Under the pieces are notes generated by a model that saw nothing but the letters and a program-made list of their open reading frames with translations, did no database searches and had not been told where the DNA came from. Source: a virus. From it: a DNA stretch of 23,279 nt. Positions within the stretch are counted from its first letter, which is position 1. Every line of letters starts with the position of its first letter. Both the position numbers and the translations under genes were made by a program. This document shows positions 13,925 through 21,533 of the stretch, piece after piece. The stretch covers positions 1-23,279 of the IMG/VR virus record IMGVR_UViG_3300046012_000494, one strand, 5' to 3'.

Positions 13925-14323
13925 ATGGCAGAACACACTCAAGAAACGCGGGTCGTCAAGCTCGGTGGCCTGGTGTCGAGCGGCACAGCCGTCACGGGTT
14001 ATGAGGAAGTGGATTACCCGTCCAATTCCACCTTGATTATTGACGCGCTTGCGGTCGGCACAAGCTGGAACATCGCCCTATCAACCGGGACGGCTACCGG
14101 GGCGGCTGGTACGGCGGTAGCGATTGGCGGGGCTAACAACGTGTCCAGCACTTCGGCGGGGGTTGTAGCCTACCACCTTAACGACAAGCTCTCGAAGTAT
14201 ATCTATTACAACGTGAGCGGGGTCGGGACTGGCACGGTTGCCCCGGTGCTGTACAACCAGGGCTTTAGCAACAGCAGCCAGGCCACTACCGGCACGAACG
14301 TAGTCACTCCGACCGAGGCCTAA
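13925..14323 (+). CDS. Small structural protein, possible head decoration
   Basis: A 132-residue protein very rich in Gly, Ala, Thr, Ser and Val (STGTATGAAGTAVAIGGAN, SGVGTGTVAPVLYNQGFSNSS). This composition is typical of extracellular or virion beta-structured proteins. AAAGGAG lies 10 bases before the ATG, one of the better ribosome sites here, which suggests abundant expression. Placement between portal-MuF and the capsid gene favours a head decoration or head-fibre role. There is no family match I can name. The 78-base gap before it is A-rich and holds nothing else. Confidence 0.6.
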   Translation: MAEHTQETRVVKLGGLVSSGTAVTGYEEVDYPSNSTLIIDALAVGTSWNIALSTGTATGAAGTAVAIGGANNVSSTSAGVVAYHLNDKLSKYIYYNVSGVGTGTVAPVLYNQGFSNSSQATTGTNVVTPTEA

Positions 14324-14324
14324 A

Positions 14325-15266
14325 CTAGTGAATTATTTTGTAGCGGAACAGTTTTCTATTTTCAGGCAACTTACCACATGGTTTGCAAAACCCATGTATG
14401 GAACTCTGCCTGAGAGGAACTCCACAAGCAGAACAAATCTTTGGGGGAATATTAGCATAATAAGTTTTTGCTGGTCCCCATTTACGTTCAAGCCCAAAAC
14501 TTGTGCCGGCCTGCAAAATACCCATAACTTCTCTAGTTTGCAAGTTACCTCTAAACCAGAGTTGAACGGCTTTAGTTCTGGTAAGGCTGTTTATCTTGCT
14601 AGTACCTTTATAGCCAAGCTCGACCATAGTTTTCTGAAACCATTCAAGTGCAAGTTGGTTTCCGGTTATAACAATACGTTCTTTAAATTTATCCGCAACA
14701 ACATTGCCATCGCCATCAACCCAGCCTCTAAGGAAGTGTGGGAGAAGGTCAGTAGGTATCTCAGGCGGGATAAAGTTATAGGACTTCCTGGGGATTACAC
14801 CCCATTTAAGGAGTGTGGCATCAAGCCCCCAATGAGCCAGGGAAATAGAAACCATATCTCTAGGTTTCCTAGCCCTAGTTCTAATTTCGCCAGAGTAATT
14901 AATATCTTGAACGAATTGTTGCAGATGGTTCTTATCGGCACAACCGAGTTCAAGAGATACCGTGGTGGCATACCCAGATTTATTGATATTCCCATCCGCA
15001 AAAATAAACCCCGCCCAATAAGCGGTTTTTGGAGTGAGTTCATCGAAAAACCCATAGTCAAAGGTATTCTTTCGGGAATTGCCCCCGTTCCTTTGATTAC
15101 GTCTGGGAGAGTAAACACCTTTGGCTTTAAACAGGCTATTCAGATTGCCATTATTTATATGGTATTTCTTTTGAAGCTGTGTAGTCAAAGCCCCGCCGAG
15201 GTATTCAGAAACTATAGTTTCTTGCAATTTTTCGGGTATGTAGTTGTAATTTCTATTATCGCTCAT
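14325..15266 (-). CDS. LAGLIDADG homing endonuclease
   Basis: A 313-residue free-standing homing endonuclease, the only clear gene on the minus strand. Two LAGLIDADG helices are present, WAGFIFADG (84-92; D91) and FLRGWVDGDG (178-187; D186), so it should act as a monomer. An N-terminal part has helix-turn-helix character (LTTQLQKKYHINNGNLNSLF), and a C-terminal zinc ribbon has CSAC and CKPC. The ATG at 15266 is chosen over the TTG at 15272 because the promoter places the transcript start at or beside this ATG. It lies between the decoration-like gene and the capsid gene, ends one base from the former's stop, and is AT-richer than both. It probably cuts homologous capsid-region DNA lacking the insert. 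Confidence 0.93.
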   Translation of the reverse strand: MSDNRNYNYIPEKLQETIVSEYLGGALTTQLQKKYHINNGNLNSLFKAKGVYSPRRNQRNGGNSRKNTFDYGFFDELTPKTAYWAGFIFADGNINKSGYATTVSLELGCADKNHLQQFVQDINYSGEIRTRARKPRDMVSISLAHWGLDATLLKWGVIPRKSYNFIPPEIPTDLLPHFLRGWVDGDGNVVADKFKERIVITGNQLALEWFQKTMVELGYKGTSKINSLTRTKAVQLWFRGNLQTREVMGILQAGTSFGLERKWGPAKTYYANIPPKICSACGVPLRQSSIHGFCKPCGKLPENRKLFRYKIIH

Positions 15267-15272
15267 ACTCAA

Positions 15273-15301
15273 ATTATAGCAAGGAAAGTTCCTATTGTCA
15301 A
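15273..15301 (-). promoter_or_regulatory. Perfect consensus sigma70 promoter for the homing endonuclease
   Basis: Read on the minus strand: TTGACA (15301 to 15296), exactly 17 bases, then TATAAT (15278 to 15273). This is a full match to the consensus at both elements. The expected start point, about seven bases downstream, coincides with the A of the ATG at 15266, which predicts a leaderless mRNA. It also overlaps the translation-initiation region of the capsid gene on the other strand. Confidence 0.85.
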
Positions 15302-15319
15302 ATTGAGGCTGAGCAAGTA

Positions 15320-17605
15320 ATGCAAGACTTTACTTTCCCATTCGCAATATCTAGTAAGTCGGTTGCAGAAATATATCACGATGGCGAAGTCGGGATTTAT
15401 ATAGAAGGTTACTGCGCCGTGTGGGGGCCGCGTGACCGGGTTGACGAGAACTGGCGGTTAGACCTGTCGCGAGGCCGGACTTCTCGCAAGGCGCTGGAAA
15501 CCTACTTTGAAACCAACCCGATTGTCCTGTTCAATCACGGGCGGGACAGACAGGTGGGCCATAAAGCGGTCGGCGTTACGGTGGAATACCGCATTGACGA
15601 CACCGGGGTGTGGGTCAAGGACTTCATTCCAAAGCCCAGCGAGAAAGCGGTTGAGCTAACCGACATCTACAACAAAATCAAGGGCGGCCTTTACCGGGCT
15701 TTCTCGATTGCCGGGGTATGGGCCAGGAACGCCGCTAAAACGATTGTTGAAATCCAGGATGTTTACGAACACTCGATTGCACCCGTCCCGGTGCAAGGTC
15801 TGGCAACCTTCTCACTTTGTAAGTCACTCGAACTGCAAAGCGATTACGGCTTGAGCGTGGAAGATGCCTTCACATTGGCCGGTTCAGGGGCCGGGGTTTA
15901 TAGCGAAGGTGAGAAGGCCGGGGCGCGTAACAGCCGGACGGACAAAGCGGCTATTGAACAGGCGATTGCTTTACTCGAAGCCCTGACCGGTGAGAGTGAC
16001 GAAGACGATGGGCCGGACGGTGGGGCAACGCCAATGCAGAAGAACAGCAGTAGCAAGCCCAGGACAGGCATGACCATGACAGGCGGCAAGCCCAACCCTT
16101 TCTCAGCAGGGAAAGACATGGGTTCGATAACGGCAACAAGTTCTAAAAGTGAGGAACTTCAACTGAAGCAAGCCCTCAACAATTTAAAAGCACAAGGAGT
16201 TGAAACCAAAATGAGCGCAAAAACTCAAGACAAAGCGGCTGTTGAGGGCGGCAACAATGACCAGGACAGCCAGCAAGACCAGGGAACCATCACCTTTAGC
16301 GGGCCGGAAGCTAAGGCCATTCAGGAAATGTTAGCTGAGCGCGAAACCCTCAAAATTGAGGCGGCAGCTAAAGCGATTGTCGAGGCGCAACTGGCGAAAG
16401 AGGAAGCCGATGCCCAGGCCGAAGCCGATGCCAAACGCAAGTATGATGAGGAAGTCAACGCCAAAGCCCTTGAAATTGGCAAGGCATGGCGGCTAGGTAG
16501 CCGCATGAACTTCGGGGGCGATGCTGCGGCCAAGTCTTTCAACATCAACAAGGGTGCGGCTAAAAACGAGTTCTCCATTCTGAAGTTTGCCAAGTACGGT
16601 AAAGAGGGCCGGGAATGGCAGTACATCGAAAACCAGAAAGGCCTTGACGCGGGCTACAAAGCCCTGAATGAAACCGTTGGCAGCGCGGGCGGTTATCTTG
16701 TGCCTACCCAGCAGTCCACCGAGATTGTAGACCTCTTACGGGCGCAAGCGGTTGTCCGGCAAATGCCAGGGGTCCGGGTTATCCCGATGAGCAGCGACAC
16801 CATGACCATGCCCAGCCTGACCGCAGGCGCTTCCGCTTATTGGGGGGCGGAGGGCGCGGCCCTGACCACCAGCCAGCAGACCTTCGGCCAACTGCGCTTT
16901 GTGGCCCGTAAGCTTTACGCGGTGGTCCAGGTAACTAAGGAAATGATGGCTGACGCCAACCCCGGCATTGAGCAGATTGTCCGTGAGGACATCGCGGCGG
17001 CCCTGGCCCTCAAAGAAGATGACGCTTTCCTTCAGGGTAGCGGCAGCGGGGAAACCCCCAAAGGTATCTTGAACTCTGGCATTGGCACATTCGCCTATAC
17101 CACCGGGGCCGCTTCCGCCGCGCCTGAGTACAAAGCCTTTGTCAAAGCGGCTGGCCTTGTCCGAAACAACAACGCCCGGCCCAACGGCATGGTGATGCAC
17201 TCCCGCATCAGCGACCAGGTGCTTTCGGCAATCGACACCACCGGACAGCCTATCGCCTTGAACGCTATCGGCGGGTTCCGCTGGGCCGACATCGAGGCCG
17301 CGCAGGGCCGGACCTCGAATGACCCTAATCAGGTTCAGTTCGGGCGGTTAGTCGGTATGACCCAGGCCAACGCTAACCAGCTAACCATGAGCGCCAACAC
17401 CTCCGGCACTGGCACGGTCCTGGTCGGCGACTGGTCGAAAGTGCTTATCGGCGACCGGCAAGACCTTGAACTTGAAATTGACCGCAGCCTGGGCTTCCTG
17501 TCCGATACGGTCTATATCAAAGTGACCAAACGCTGCGACATCGTGGTAAGTATCCCCGGAGCCTTCTGCTCCGTGACTTTATTTCCGGGTCTGGATGTGG
17601 CATAG
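15320..17605 (+). CDS. Prohead protease - scaffold - major capsid protein fusion
   Basis: A 761-residue polyprotein holding three functions normally split between two genes. Residues 1-165 are an HK97-type prohead protease: FNHG (H73), RAFSIAG (S129) and YEHSIAPVPV (E150). Residues 166-320 are a low-complexity acidic/Gly/Ser linker. Residues 325-390 are a charged Ala/Glu/Lys helix typical of the scaffold (delta) domain. From about 420, an HK97-fold major capsid protein follows: SAGGYLVPTQQSTEIVDLLR, YWGAEGAALTTSQQTFGQLRF, LYAVVQVTKEMM, ALALKEDDAFLQGSG and FLSDTVYIKV. The upstream ribosome site is weak (GAGG, 11 bases). An in-frame ATG at codon 298 has its own AAGGAG. Self-cleavage should release mature capsid. 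Confidence 0.92.
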   Translation: MQDFTFPFAISSKSVAEIYHDGEVGIYIEGYCAVWGPRDRVDENWRLDLSRGRTSRKALETYFETNPIVLFNHGRDRQVGHKAVGVTVEYRIDDTGVWVKDFIPKPSEKAVELTDIYNKIKGGLYRAFSIAGVWARNAAKTIVEIQDVYEHSIAPVPVQGLATFSLCKSLELQSDYGLSVEDAFTLAGSGAGVYSEGEKAGARNSRTDKAAIEQAIALLEALTGESDEDDGPDGGATPMQKNSSSKPRTGMTMTGGKPNPFSAGKDMGSITATSSKSEELQLKQALNNLKAQGVETKMSAKTQDKAAVEGGNNDQDSQQDQGTITFSGPEAKAIQEMLAERETLKIEAAAKAIVEAQLAKEEADAQAEADAKRKYDEEVNAKALEIGKAWRLGSRMNFGGDAAAKSFNINKGAAKNEFSILKFAKYGKEGREWQYIENQKGLDAGYKALNETVGSAGGYLVPTQQSTEIVDLLRAQAVVRQMPGVRVIPMSSDTMTMPSLTAGASAYWGAEGAALTTSQQTFGQLRFVARKLYAVVQVTKEMMADANPGIEQIVREDIAAALALKEDDAFLQGSGSGETPKGILNSGIGTFAYTTGAASAAPEYKAFVKAAGLVRNNNARPNGMVMHSRISDQVLSAIDTTGQPIALNAIGGFRWADIEAAQGRTSNDPNQVQFGRLVGMTQANANQLTMSANTSGTGTVLVGDWSKVLIGDRQDLELEIDRSLGFLSDTVYIKVTKRCDIVVSIPGAFCSVTLFPGLDVA
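16211..17605 (+). CDS. Internally initiated scaffold - major capsid protein (nested product)
   Basis: The ATG at 16211 is in frame with the fusion gene and preceded by AAGGAG (16194-16199) at an 11-base spacing, a better site than that of the full gene. The product would be 464 residues: a short polar lead (SAKTQDKAAVEGG), the scaffold helix and the whole HK97-fold capsid domain, without protease. A phage head needs hundreds of capsid subunits but few proteases. A nested start would solve that ratio, as with the lambda Nu3 scaffold inside gene C. The start is inferred from sequence only. Confidence 0.55.
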   Translation: MSAKTQDKAAVEGGNNDQDSQQDQGTITFSGPEAKAIQEMLAERETLKIEAAAKAIVEAQLAKEEADAQAEADAKRKYDEEVNAKALEIGKAWRLGSRMNFGGDAAAKSFNINKGAAKNEFSILKFAKYGKEGREWQYIENQKGLDAGYKALNETVGSAGGYLVPTQQSTEIVDLLRAQAVVRQMPGVRVIPMSSDTMTMPSLTAGASAYWGAEGAALTTSQQTFGQLRFVARKLYAVVQVTKEMMADANPGIEQIVREDIAAALALKEDDAFLQGSGSGETPKGILNSGIGTFAYTTGAASAAPEYKAFVKAAGLVRNNNARPNGMVMHSRISDQVLSAIDTTGQPIALNAIGGFRWADIEAAQGRTSNDPNQVQFGRLVGMTQANANQLTMSANTSGTGTVLVGDWSKVLIGDRQDLELEIDRSLGFLSDTVYIKVTKRCDIVVSIPGAFCSVTLFPGLDVA

Positions 17606-17627
17606 CCTATCAATTTAGTCAACAATA

Positions 17628-17654
17628 GGGGCTTTACCTGAAAAGGGAAGCCCC
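17628..17654 (+). terminator. Hairpin after the capsid gene, possible partial terminator
   Basis: GGGGCTT (17628-17634) pairs perfectly with AAGCCCC (17648-17654) in the gap between the capsid and connector genes. No T-run follows, so it may lower downstream transcription or protect the 3' end of capsid mRNA rather than terminate fully. Confidence 0.45.
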
Positions 17655-17680
17655 ATAACGAAAGATTTGATTGATAAGCC

Positions 17681-18625
17681 ATGCGAGTCCTTGAAATTGC
17701 GGTTCAGCCGGACATAGCCAGCATTACCGGCTATTACGACAAGTTAAAACTTTACAAGTCGGCCACCTATGACGGTACTTACGCCGAGGTAACCCCGGCT
17801 ACTTCGCTTGTTAGCGGTCAGACGGTTTACCCCATTGTCGATAATGCCGGGGTCGCCTCCGACTTCTACCGCTTTTCCTATTACAAAAGCACCCCCACTA
17901 CCGCCGAGAGCGGCCAGCTTGACCTCCCGGTCTATTACTGTTCGATAGCCTCTCTGAAATCCCGGCTGAACGAAACCGGCACGTCCGATGACTCAAACTT
18001 TGTTGACGCGGTGGCGGGTGCTACCGGGGCGGTTAAACGCTACTGCAACCGGCAATTCGGGCAAGTCACCGAAACCCGCTATTTTGAAGGGCCGTCCTTC
18101 AAAGGCCAGTACACCGGGCGAGCGCCTCAAATACTTTATGTAGACGACTTGCTTTCCGTGAGCGAACTGAAAGCCGATTACACCGGGGGCCTGGCCGGGG
18201 CTTCTCTTACCACCCTGACCATTAATACCGATGTCTATTTGTGGCCTCAAAACGTAGCCAGCCAGGGCGAACCCTATACCGGGTTGGCCTTTGTGCCAAT
18301 GGCTAACTTTCAGGTTCAGGCCATTCAACCCGGCACTTACCGCGACTTTGCCAGCGGCCTTTATTGGCCGAGGGGCTACCAGGCCGTCCGGGTGACAGGT
18401 ACATGGGGCTGGCCGGTCAACCCGATTACTCAAAGCCCCATTCCGCCCGATGTAAGAGAGGCTTGCTTGCAAATAGCCGCCCGGATTTACAAGGGCCGGG
18501 ACAACGCCTACAGCCGGGCAGTCGGTAACGGCGACCTGGGAACGCTCAAGATAGCCGATGACCTGATTAACGGCTCCACCAGGGCGTTACTCGAAACCTA
18601 CCGCAGGAAGCACCCGAATTATTAA
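17681..18625 (+). CDS. Head-tail connector (gp6-like) with N-terminal beta domain
   Basis: A 314-residue neck protein. Residues about 85-310 match the HK97 gp6-like connector pattern: YYCSIASLKSRLNETGTSDDSNFVDAVAGATGAVKRYCNRQF at the start, VTGTWGWP in the middle, and PPDVREACLQIAARIYKGRDN near the end. It should form a ring under the portal. Residues 1-85 are extra: a beta-rich segment (KLKLYKSATYDGTYAEVT, LVSGQTVYPIVDN, FYRFSYYKS) resembling a fibronectin-III/Ig-like module, uncommon at the front of such connectors. The start has no strong Shine-Dalgarno, so translation may depend on the upstream operon. Connector assignment is solid; the front domain is described, not identified. Confidence 0.8.
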   Translation: MRVLEIAVQPDIASITGYYDKLKLYKSATYDGTYAEVTPATSLVSGQTVYPIVDNAGVASDFYRFSYYKSTPTTAESGQLDLPVYYCSIASLKSRLNETGTSDDSNFVDAVAGATGAVKRYCNRQFGQVTETRYFEGPSFKGQYTGRAPQILYVDDLLSVSELKADYTGGLAGASLTTLTINTDVYLWPQNVASQGEPYTGLAFVPMANFQVQAIQPGTYRDFASGLYWPRGYQAVRVTGTWGWPVNPITQSPIPPDVREACLQIAARIYKGRDNAYSRAVGNGDLGTLKIADDLINGSTRALLETYRRKHPNY

Positions 18626-18656
18626 AGATTGGTAAGGGAGGAAAGGCAAAAAGAGG

Positions 18657-18929
18657 ATGGCAAGAGTAAAGAAGATTGAATTAAGCGGGCCGCAACTTCT
18701 GGAAGCTTTGCAACCGCTATTAAAGGAGCAACTCCCGCCCGATGCAAAGGTAGTAGCGAGTTACGTCCGGGGTCAGACCGGGGCCGGGGTACTAATTGAA
18801 TCCGCCGACTACAACGACATTGAGGGAGGCGATCTGGTCTTTTACGCGCCCGAACTCGAAGCGGCCCTGGTCGAAGTGGTTGCTGAATCCGGGGCTGAAC
18901 CCGAAACCAACAAGGCCGACAAGAAGTGA
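18657..18929 (+). CDS. Small acidic hypothetical protein in neck operon
   Basis: A 90-residue protein with an N-terminal helix (PQLLEALQPLLKEQLP), then a beta segment (AKVVASYVRGQTGAGVLIESADY, GGDLVFYAP), and an acidic helix ending in a charged tail (AESGAEPETNKADKK). GGGAGG lies about 17 bases upstream and GAGG directly before the ATG. The TGA overlaps the GTG start of the gp10-like gene. Position between connector and gp10-like protein suggests a minor head-tail joining role; no family is recognised. Confidence 0.6.
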   Translation: MARVKKIELSGPQLLEALQPLLKEQLPPDAKVVASYVRGQTGAGVLIESADYNDIEGGDLVFYAPELEAALVEVVAESGAEPETNKADKK

Positions 18930-19261
18930 AAATCGGTTTCAAGGTCACAAAGGACACCATCACGCCGAAGCTAAACAGTTTCCCGGAGGACGTGCAATCC
19001 GAGGTAAGGGCGCGGTTTCCGAATGTGGGCCGTCAACTGGTCGGCGCTGCTCAGTCAATTGTAGCCGTCCGTACAGGCCGCTTAAGGGCTTCCATCGGCT
19101 ACGAAGTGCGGGGCGGTACAACTGTGAGCCTTTACGCTGATACGCCTTACGCAGCCATTCAGGAGCGGCGCAAACCGTACCTACGGCCAGCGTTAGAGCG
19201 TAATACGCAGTTCATTATAGCCGAGTATACGGACGCAATAGTTAAGGCAATGCTTAGATGA
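18926..19261 (+). CDS. HK97 gp10-like neck/head closure protein
   Basis: A 111-residue protein of the HK97 gp10-like group, a small virion or assembly protein at the head-tail junction. Typical features: an early helix with FPEDVQSEVRARFPNVGRQLVGAAQSIVAVRTGRLRASI, where RTGRLRASI is the hallmark, then ADTPYAAIQE and RPYLRPALERN near the C-terminus. The start is GTG at 18926, overlapping the previous TGA (GTGA), and its TGA overlaps the next ATG. The gene is normal in length. Confidence 0.85.
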   Translation: MKIGFKVTKDTITPKLNSFPEDVQSEVRARFPNVGRQLVGAAQSIVAVRTGRLRASIGYEVRGGTTVSLYADTPYAAIQERRKPYLRPALERNTQFIIAEYTDAIVKAMLR

Positions 19262-19716
19262 CAGCTAACAAAACGATAACCGACATTATAAGCGCCGCTA
19301 ACGCCATATTTATGACCGTACCAGGGATAAAGCGGGCTTACGCCGAAGCGCCCGACACGCCACCTAGCGGCTCCGGTGACTTGCCATGCGTCATTCCGCT
19401 TGTCCAGTCGGTTGCAACACCACCCGCCCAGGCTTTCGGCTTCCAGCGCAAGGACTACTCGATTAAGTTCCTCCTGCTGGTCGCCCACTACTCGAAGGGT
19501 TTAGTAGCGATTGAGAAACAGGCCAGGCCGTTTATCGACAGTGTACCGGACGCTTTCTTCCCGCACGTGAAACTTAATGACGCGGGGATTGACCATGCCA
19601 ACGTTGATGAAATGCATTACCGGGCGCTGGAGTATACACCCGGCGGGGCGGTCTACGTGGGGTATGAAGTAATGCTTTCCGCAACTATCAAGAATGTGTT
19701 AACGCAAGGGGTCTAG
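19258..19716 (+). CDS. Tail terminator-like protein
   Basis: A 152-residue protein in the position and size of tail terminator/completion proteins, which cap the tail tube and join it to the head. It begins with a helix (ITDIISAANAIFMTV), continues with PCVIPLVQSVATPP, then a beta strand with RKDYSIKFLLLVAHYS, a helix (IEKQARPFIDSVPDAFF), and a final strand pair (YVGYEVMLSATIKNVL). The pattern fits the gpU-like fold in general terms. Coupled by ATGA to the gp10-like gene. The call is by context and fold pattern. Confidence 0.65.
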   Translation: MTANKTITDIISAANAIFMTVPGIKRAYAEAPDTPPSGSGDLPCVIPLVQSVATPPAQAFGFQRKDYSIKFLLLVAHYSKGLVAIEKQARPFIDSVPDAFFPHVKLNDAGIDHANVDEMHYRALEYTPGGAVYVGYEVMLSATIKNVLTQGV

Positions 19717-19765
19717 GTCAAGGTAATTCGAGAGGCAAGGAATAGGGGAAAGGGAAAGGGGAATT

Positions 19766-20017
19766 ATGAGTAAGTTTAGAAAAAGGCCAGTTGTTATTGA
19801 GGCGTTCAAATACGGGATTGATCATCGACCTGATTGGTTTCAAGACAAAGTTAAAAGCTTGGATATTATCACATTCCCCAAGTATTGCGACATCAGTACT
19901 TTGGAAGGTGTAATGCGGGCCGTCTTTGGCGACTACGTTATCCAGGGTATAAAGGGTGAAATTTACCCCTGCAAAGCAGACATATTTATCGCTACTTATG
20001 AGCCGGTAGAGGGTTAG
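19766..20017 (+). CDS. PGDYG-like conserved phage protein
   Basis: An 83-residue protein of a common phage family. KFRKRPVVIEAFKY at the start and GDYVIQGIKGEIYPCKADIFIATYEPV at the end match its two conserved blocks. The role of the family is not established. The site AAAGGGG lies about seven bases before the ATG in a purine-rich gap (19717-19765). It is AT-richer than the tail genes around it and likely an accessory insertion in the tail operon. Confidence 0.7.
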   Translation: MSKFRKRPVVIEAFKYGIDHRPDWFQDKVKSLDIITFPKYCDISTLEGVMRAVFGDYVIQGIKGEIYPCKADIFIATYEPVEG

Positions 20018-20020
20018 CAG

Positions 20021-21358
20021 ATGACCAGGACGCAGCAGAAACCTAGAGTTTTGGGCTTATATGATGGCCTCGACAGTGGCTGTAGCTATTACCGCTTGAT
20101 TAGCCCGTTTGTCGAGCTATCCAGCATGGGCCGGGTTTACGACTACCTTTCGCTGGCTAATGACGATGGGGGTTTCACCCAGGCTCAAAAGCGGTTAGCC
20201 GGGGCCACCTACGAGATGACCACACTTTTAAGGCCGGTGGTATCGCTTGACGGTCAGGAAAACCAGCCGGTAGACGCGGTCAACCTTGAGCTTATCAAGA
20301 TGCTGATTGAGCGGGTCCACCAGGCCGGTTCGCTCTTTGGCGGGGACATTGATGACGATATGTGGTCAGTTGAAAAGCACAACCCGGCTTACGAGGCTTT
20401 AGGCGAACATACCCCCGAACGTATCAAAGTAACTCTCAAAGGCATGGACTTTGTGACCTGCTCTACTCAATTTCTCCGGCAGCGCATTATGGACGTTTGC
20501 GGGGTTGAGAGTGACCGGGTGGTGGTTGTCCCCAACCTGATTGACTTTGACCTTTACAACCGCGAGGACTGGATTATGGACGGCCCAGCACCTGAACCAG
20601 GCGAAAGCGAACCCCAAAAGGTGCAACTTTCAATGCCTCAAATCCGCCACAGGAGGCTTACCGGGCTGGGCGTGAATGACGCTACCAAGCCGGTAGTTAT
20701 CGGCATTCAGGGCGGGTTGTCCCACATTGAGGACTGGAAGCAGGTATCCAAGTCACTAAAGAAAGTGGCCGCGAAATACGGTAAACGGGTACGGTTCGTC
20801 ATCGGCGGGGGTAACTTCGACTACTTGAAAGAGGACTTGAAAGAGGCTACCGAGGCCGGGCTGGTCTGGTGGAAAACCTGGACTCCCTTTTTGCAACACT
20901 CCGAAACGGTCATGAGCTTTGACATCAACCTTTGCCCGCTTGAGCCAACCCTGTTTAACCGCTCGAAGTCGGCAATCAAATACCTTGAGGCCGGGGCTGC
21001 CGGGGCTGCCTCGGTGGTGTCGCCTACCGTGTACGAGGACTACGTAACGCCTGGGGCCACCGCTTTAGTAGCCAGGGAGCCGGACGACTGGTTTGAGGCC
21101 ATTTGCGCCCTGATTGATAAGCCCGAAGCCAGGCGGGAGATGGCCCGCAACGCCCACATGGTAGTCAAGAGTAGTTATGACCAGTCTTCCCACGCCTACC
21201 TCTGGCACAACGCCTACAGCGGCCTTTACGGGCGGTACGGGCGCAGCCTGGCCGGGAAGGTTGACCGGGCGGCAATGGCCGAAGCGGTTGAAATGCAAGC
21301 GATGGCCGAGTACCAGAGGGCGCATAAAGAGCGGTTGGCCGAAATGGTAGCCAGTTAG
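20021..21358 (+). CDS. Glycosyltransferase, GT-B fold (family 4-like)
   Basis: A 445-residue cytoplasmic glycosyltransferase. The N-terminal domain has GCSYYRLISPF (20-30) and DIDDDMW. The hinge-following domain starts with PVVIGIQGGLSHIEDW, then VRFVIGGGNF. The donor-binding motif FNRSKSAIKYLEAGAAG (about 312-328) matches the GT4-like region that contains the E-x7-E motif, though only the Glu of YLEAG is clear. VSPTVYEDYVTPGATALVA follows, and the tail is helical. It sits between the neck genes and the tail tube, where no morphogenesis function is expected. Likely a cargo gene that glycosylates a virion protein or a host surface or signalling molecule. Donor and acceptor cannot be read from the sequence. 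Confidence 0.85.
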   Translation: MTRTQQKPRVLGLYDGLDSGCSYYRLISPFVELSSMGRVYDYLSLANDDGGFTQAQKRLAGATYEMTTLLRPVVSLDGQENQPVDAVNLELIKMLIERVHQAGSLFGGDIDDDMWSVEKHNPAYEALGEHTPERIKVTLKGMDFVTCSTQFLRQRIMDVCGVESDRVVVVPNLIDFDLYNREDWIMDGPAPEPGESEPQKVQLSMPQIRHRRLTGLGVNDATKPVVIGIQGGLSHIEDWKQVSKSLKKVAAKYGKRVRFVIGGGNFDYLKEDLKEATEAGLVWWKTWTPFLQHSETVMSFDINLCPLEPTLFNRSKSAIKYLEAGAAGAASVVSPTVYEDYVTPGATALVAREPDDWFEAICALIDKPEARREMARNAHMVVKSSYDQSSHAYLWHNAYSGLYGRYGRSLAGKVDRAAMAEAVEMQAMAEYQRAHKERLAEMVAS

Positions 21359-21391
21359 CCAGTTAAAAGCAAAAGCAATAAGGGGTTTAGA

Positions 21392-21420
21392 TTGTTACAA
21401 TCGGCTAAAAATGATATAAT
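21392..21420 (+). promoter_or_regulatory. Extended -10 sigma70-type promoter for the HNH gene
   Basis: TTGTTA (21392-21397), 17 bases, then TATAAT (21415-21420) preceded by TGA as an extended -10. The predicted start is near 21427, giving a leader of about 130 bases before the ATG at 21559. Within the leader, TGGTA (21426-21430) can pair with TACCA (21440-21444). The gap from 21359 to 21558 contains no gene. Confidence 0.75.
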
Positions 21421-21533
21421 AGAGGTGGTAAAAGGACGCTACCAACGCCCTTCTACCAATGCGTTTAACCTGATTTCGGCAGGTCAAGGCAAGAGTAATT
21501 ATACCACGAATAATGCTTTTCCCCCTTCCCCTG

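Noticed and set aside
14328-15320. A 330-codon open frame on the plus strand opposite the LAGLIDADG gene, ending TAATG at the capsid start
   Set aside because: The protein has no recognisable pattern, whereas the minus-strand frame has both LAGLIDADG helices, a zinc ribbon and a consensus promoter. The long opposite frame follows from the endonuclease's codon choice; the TAATG join is probably coincidence.
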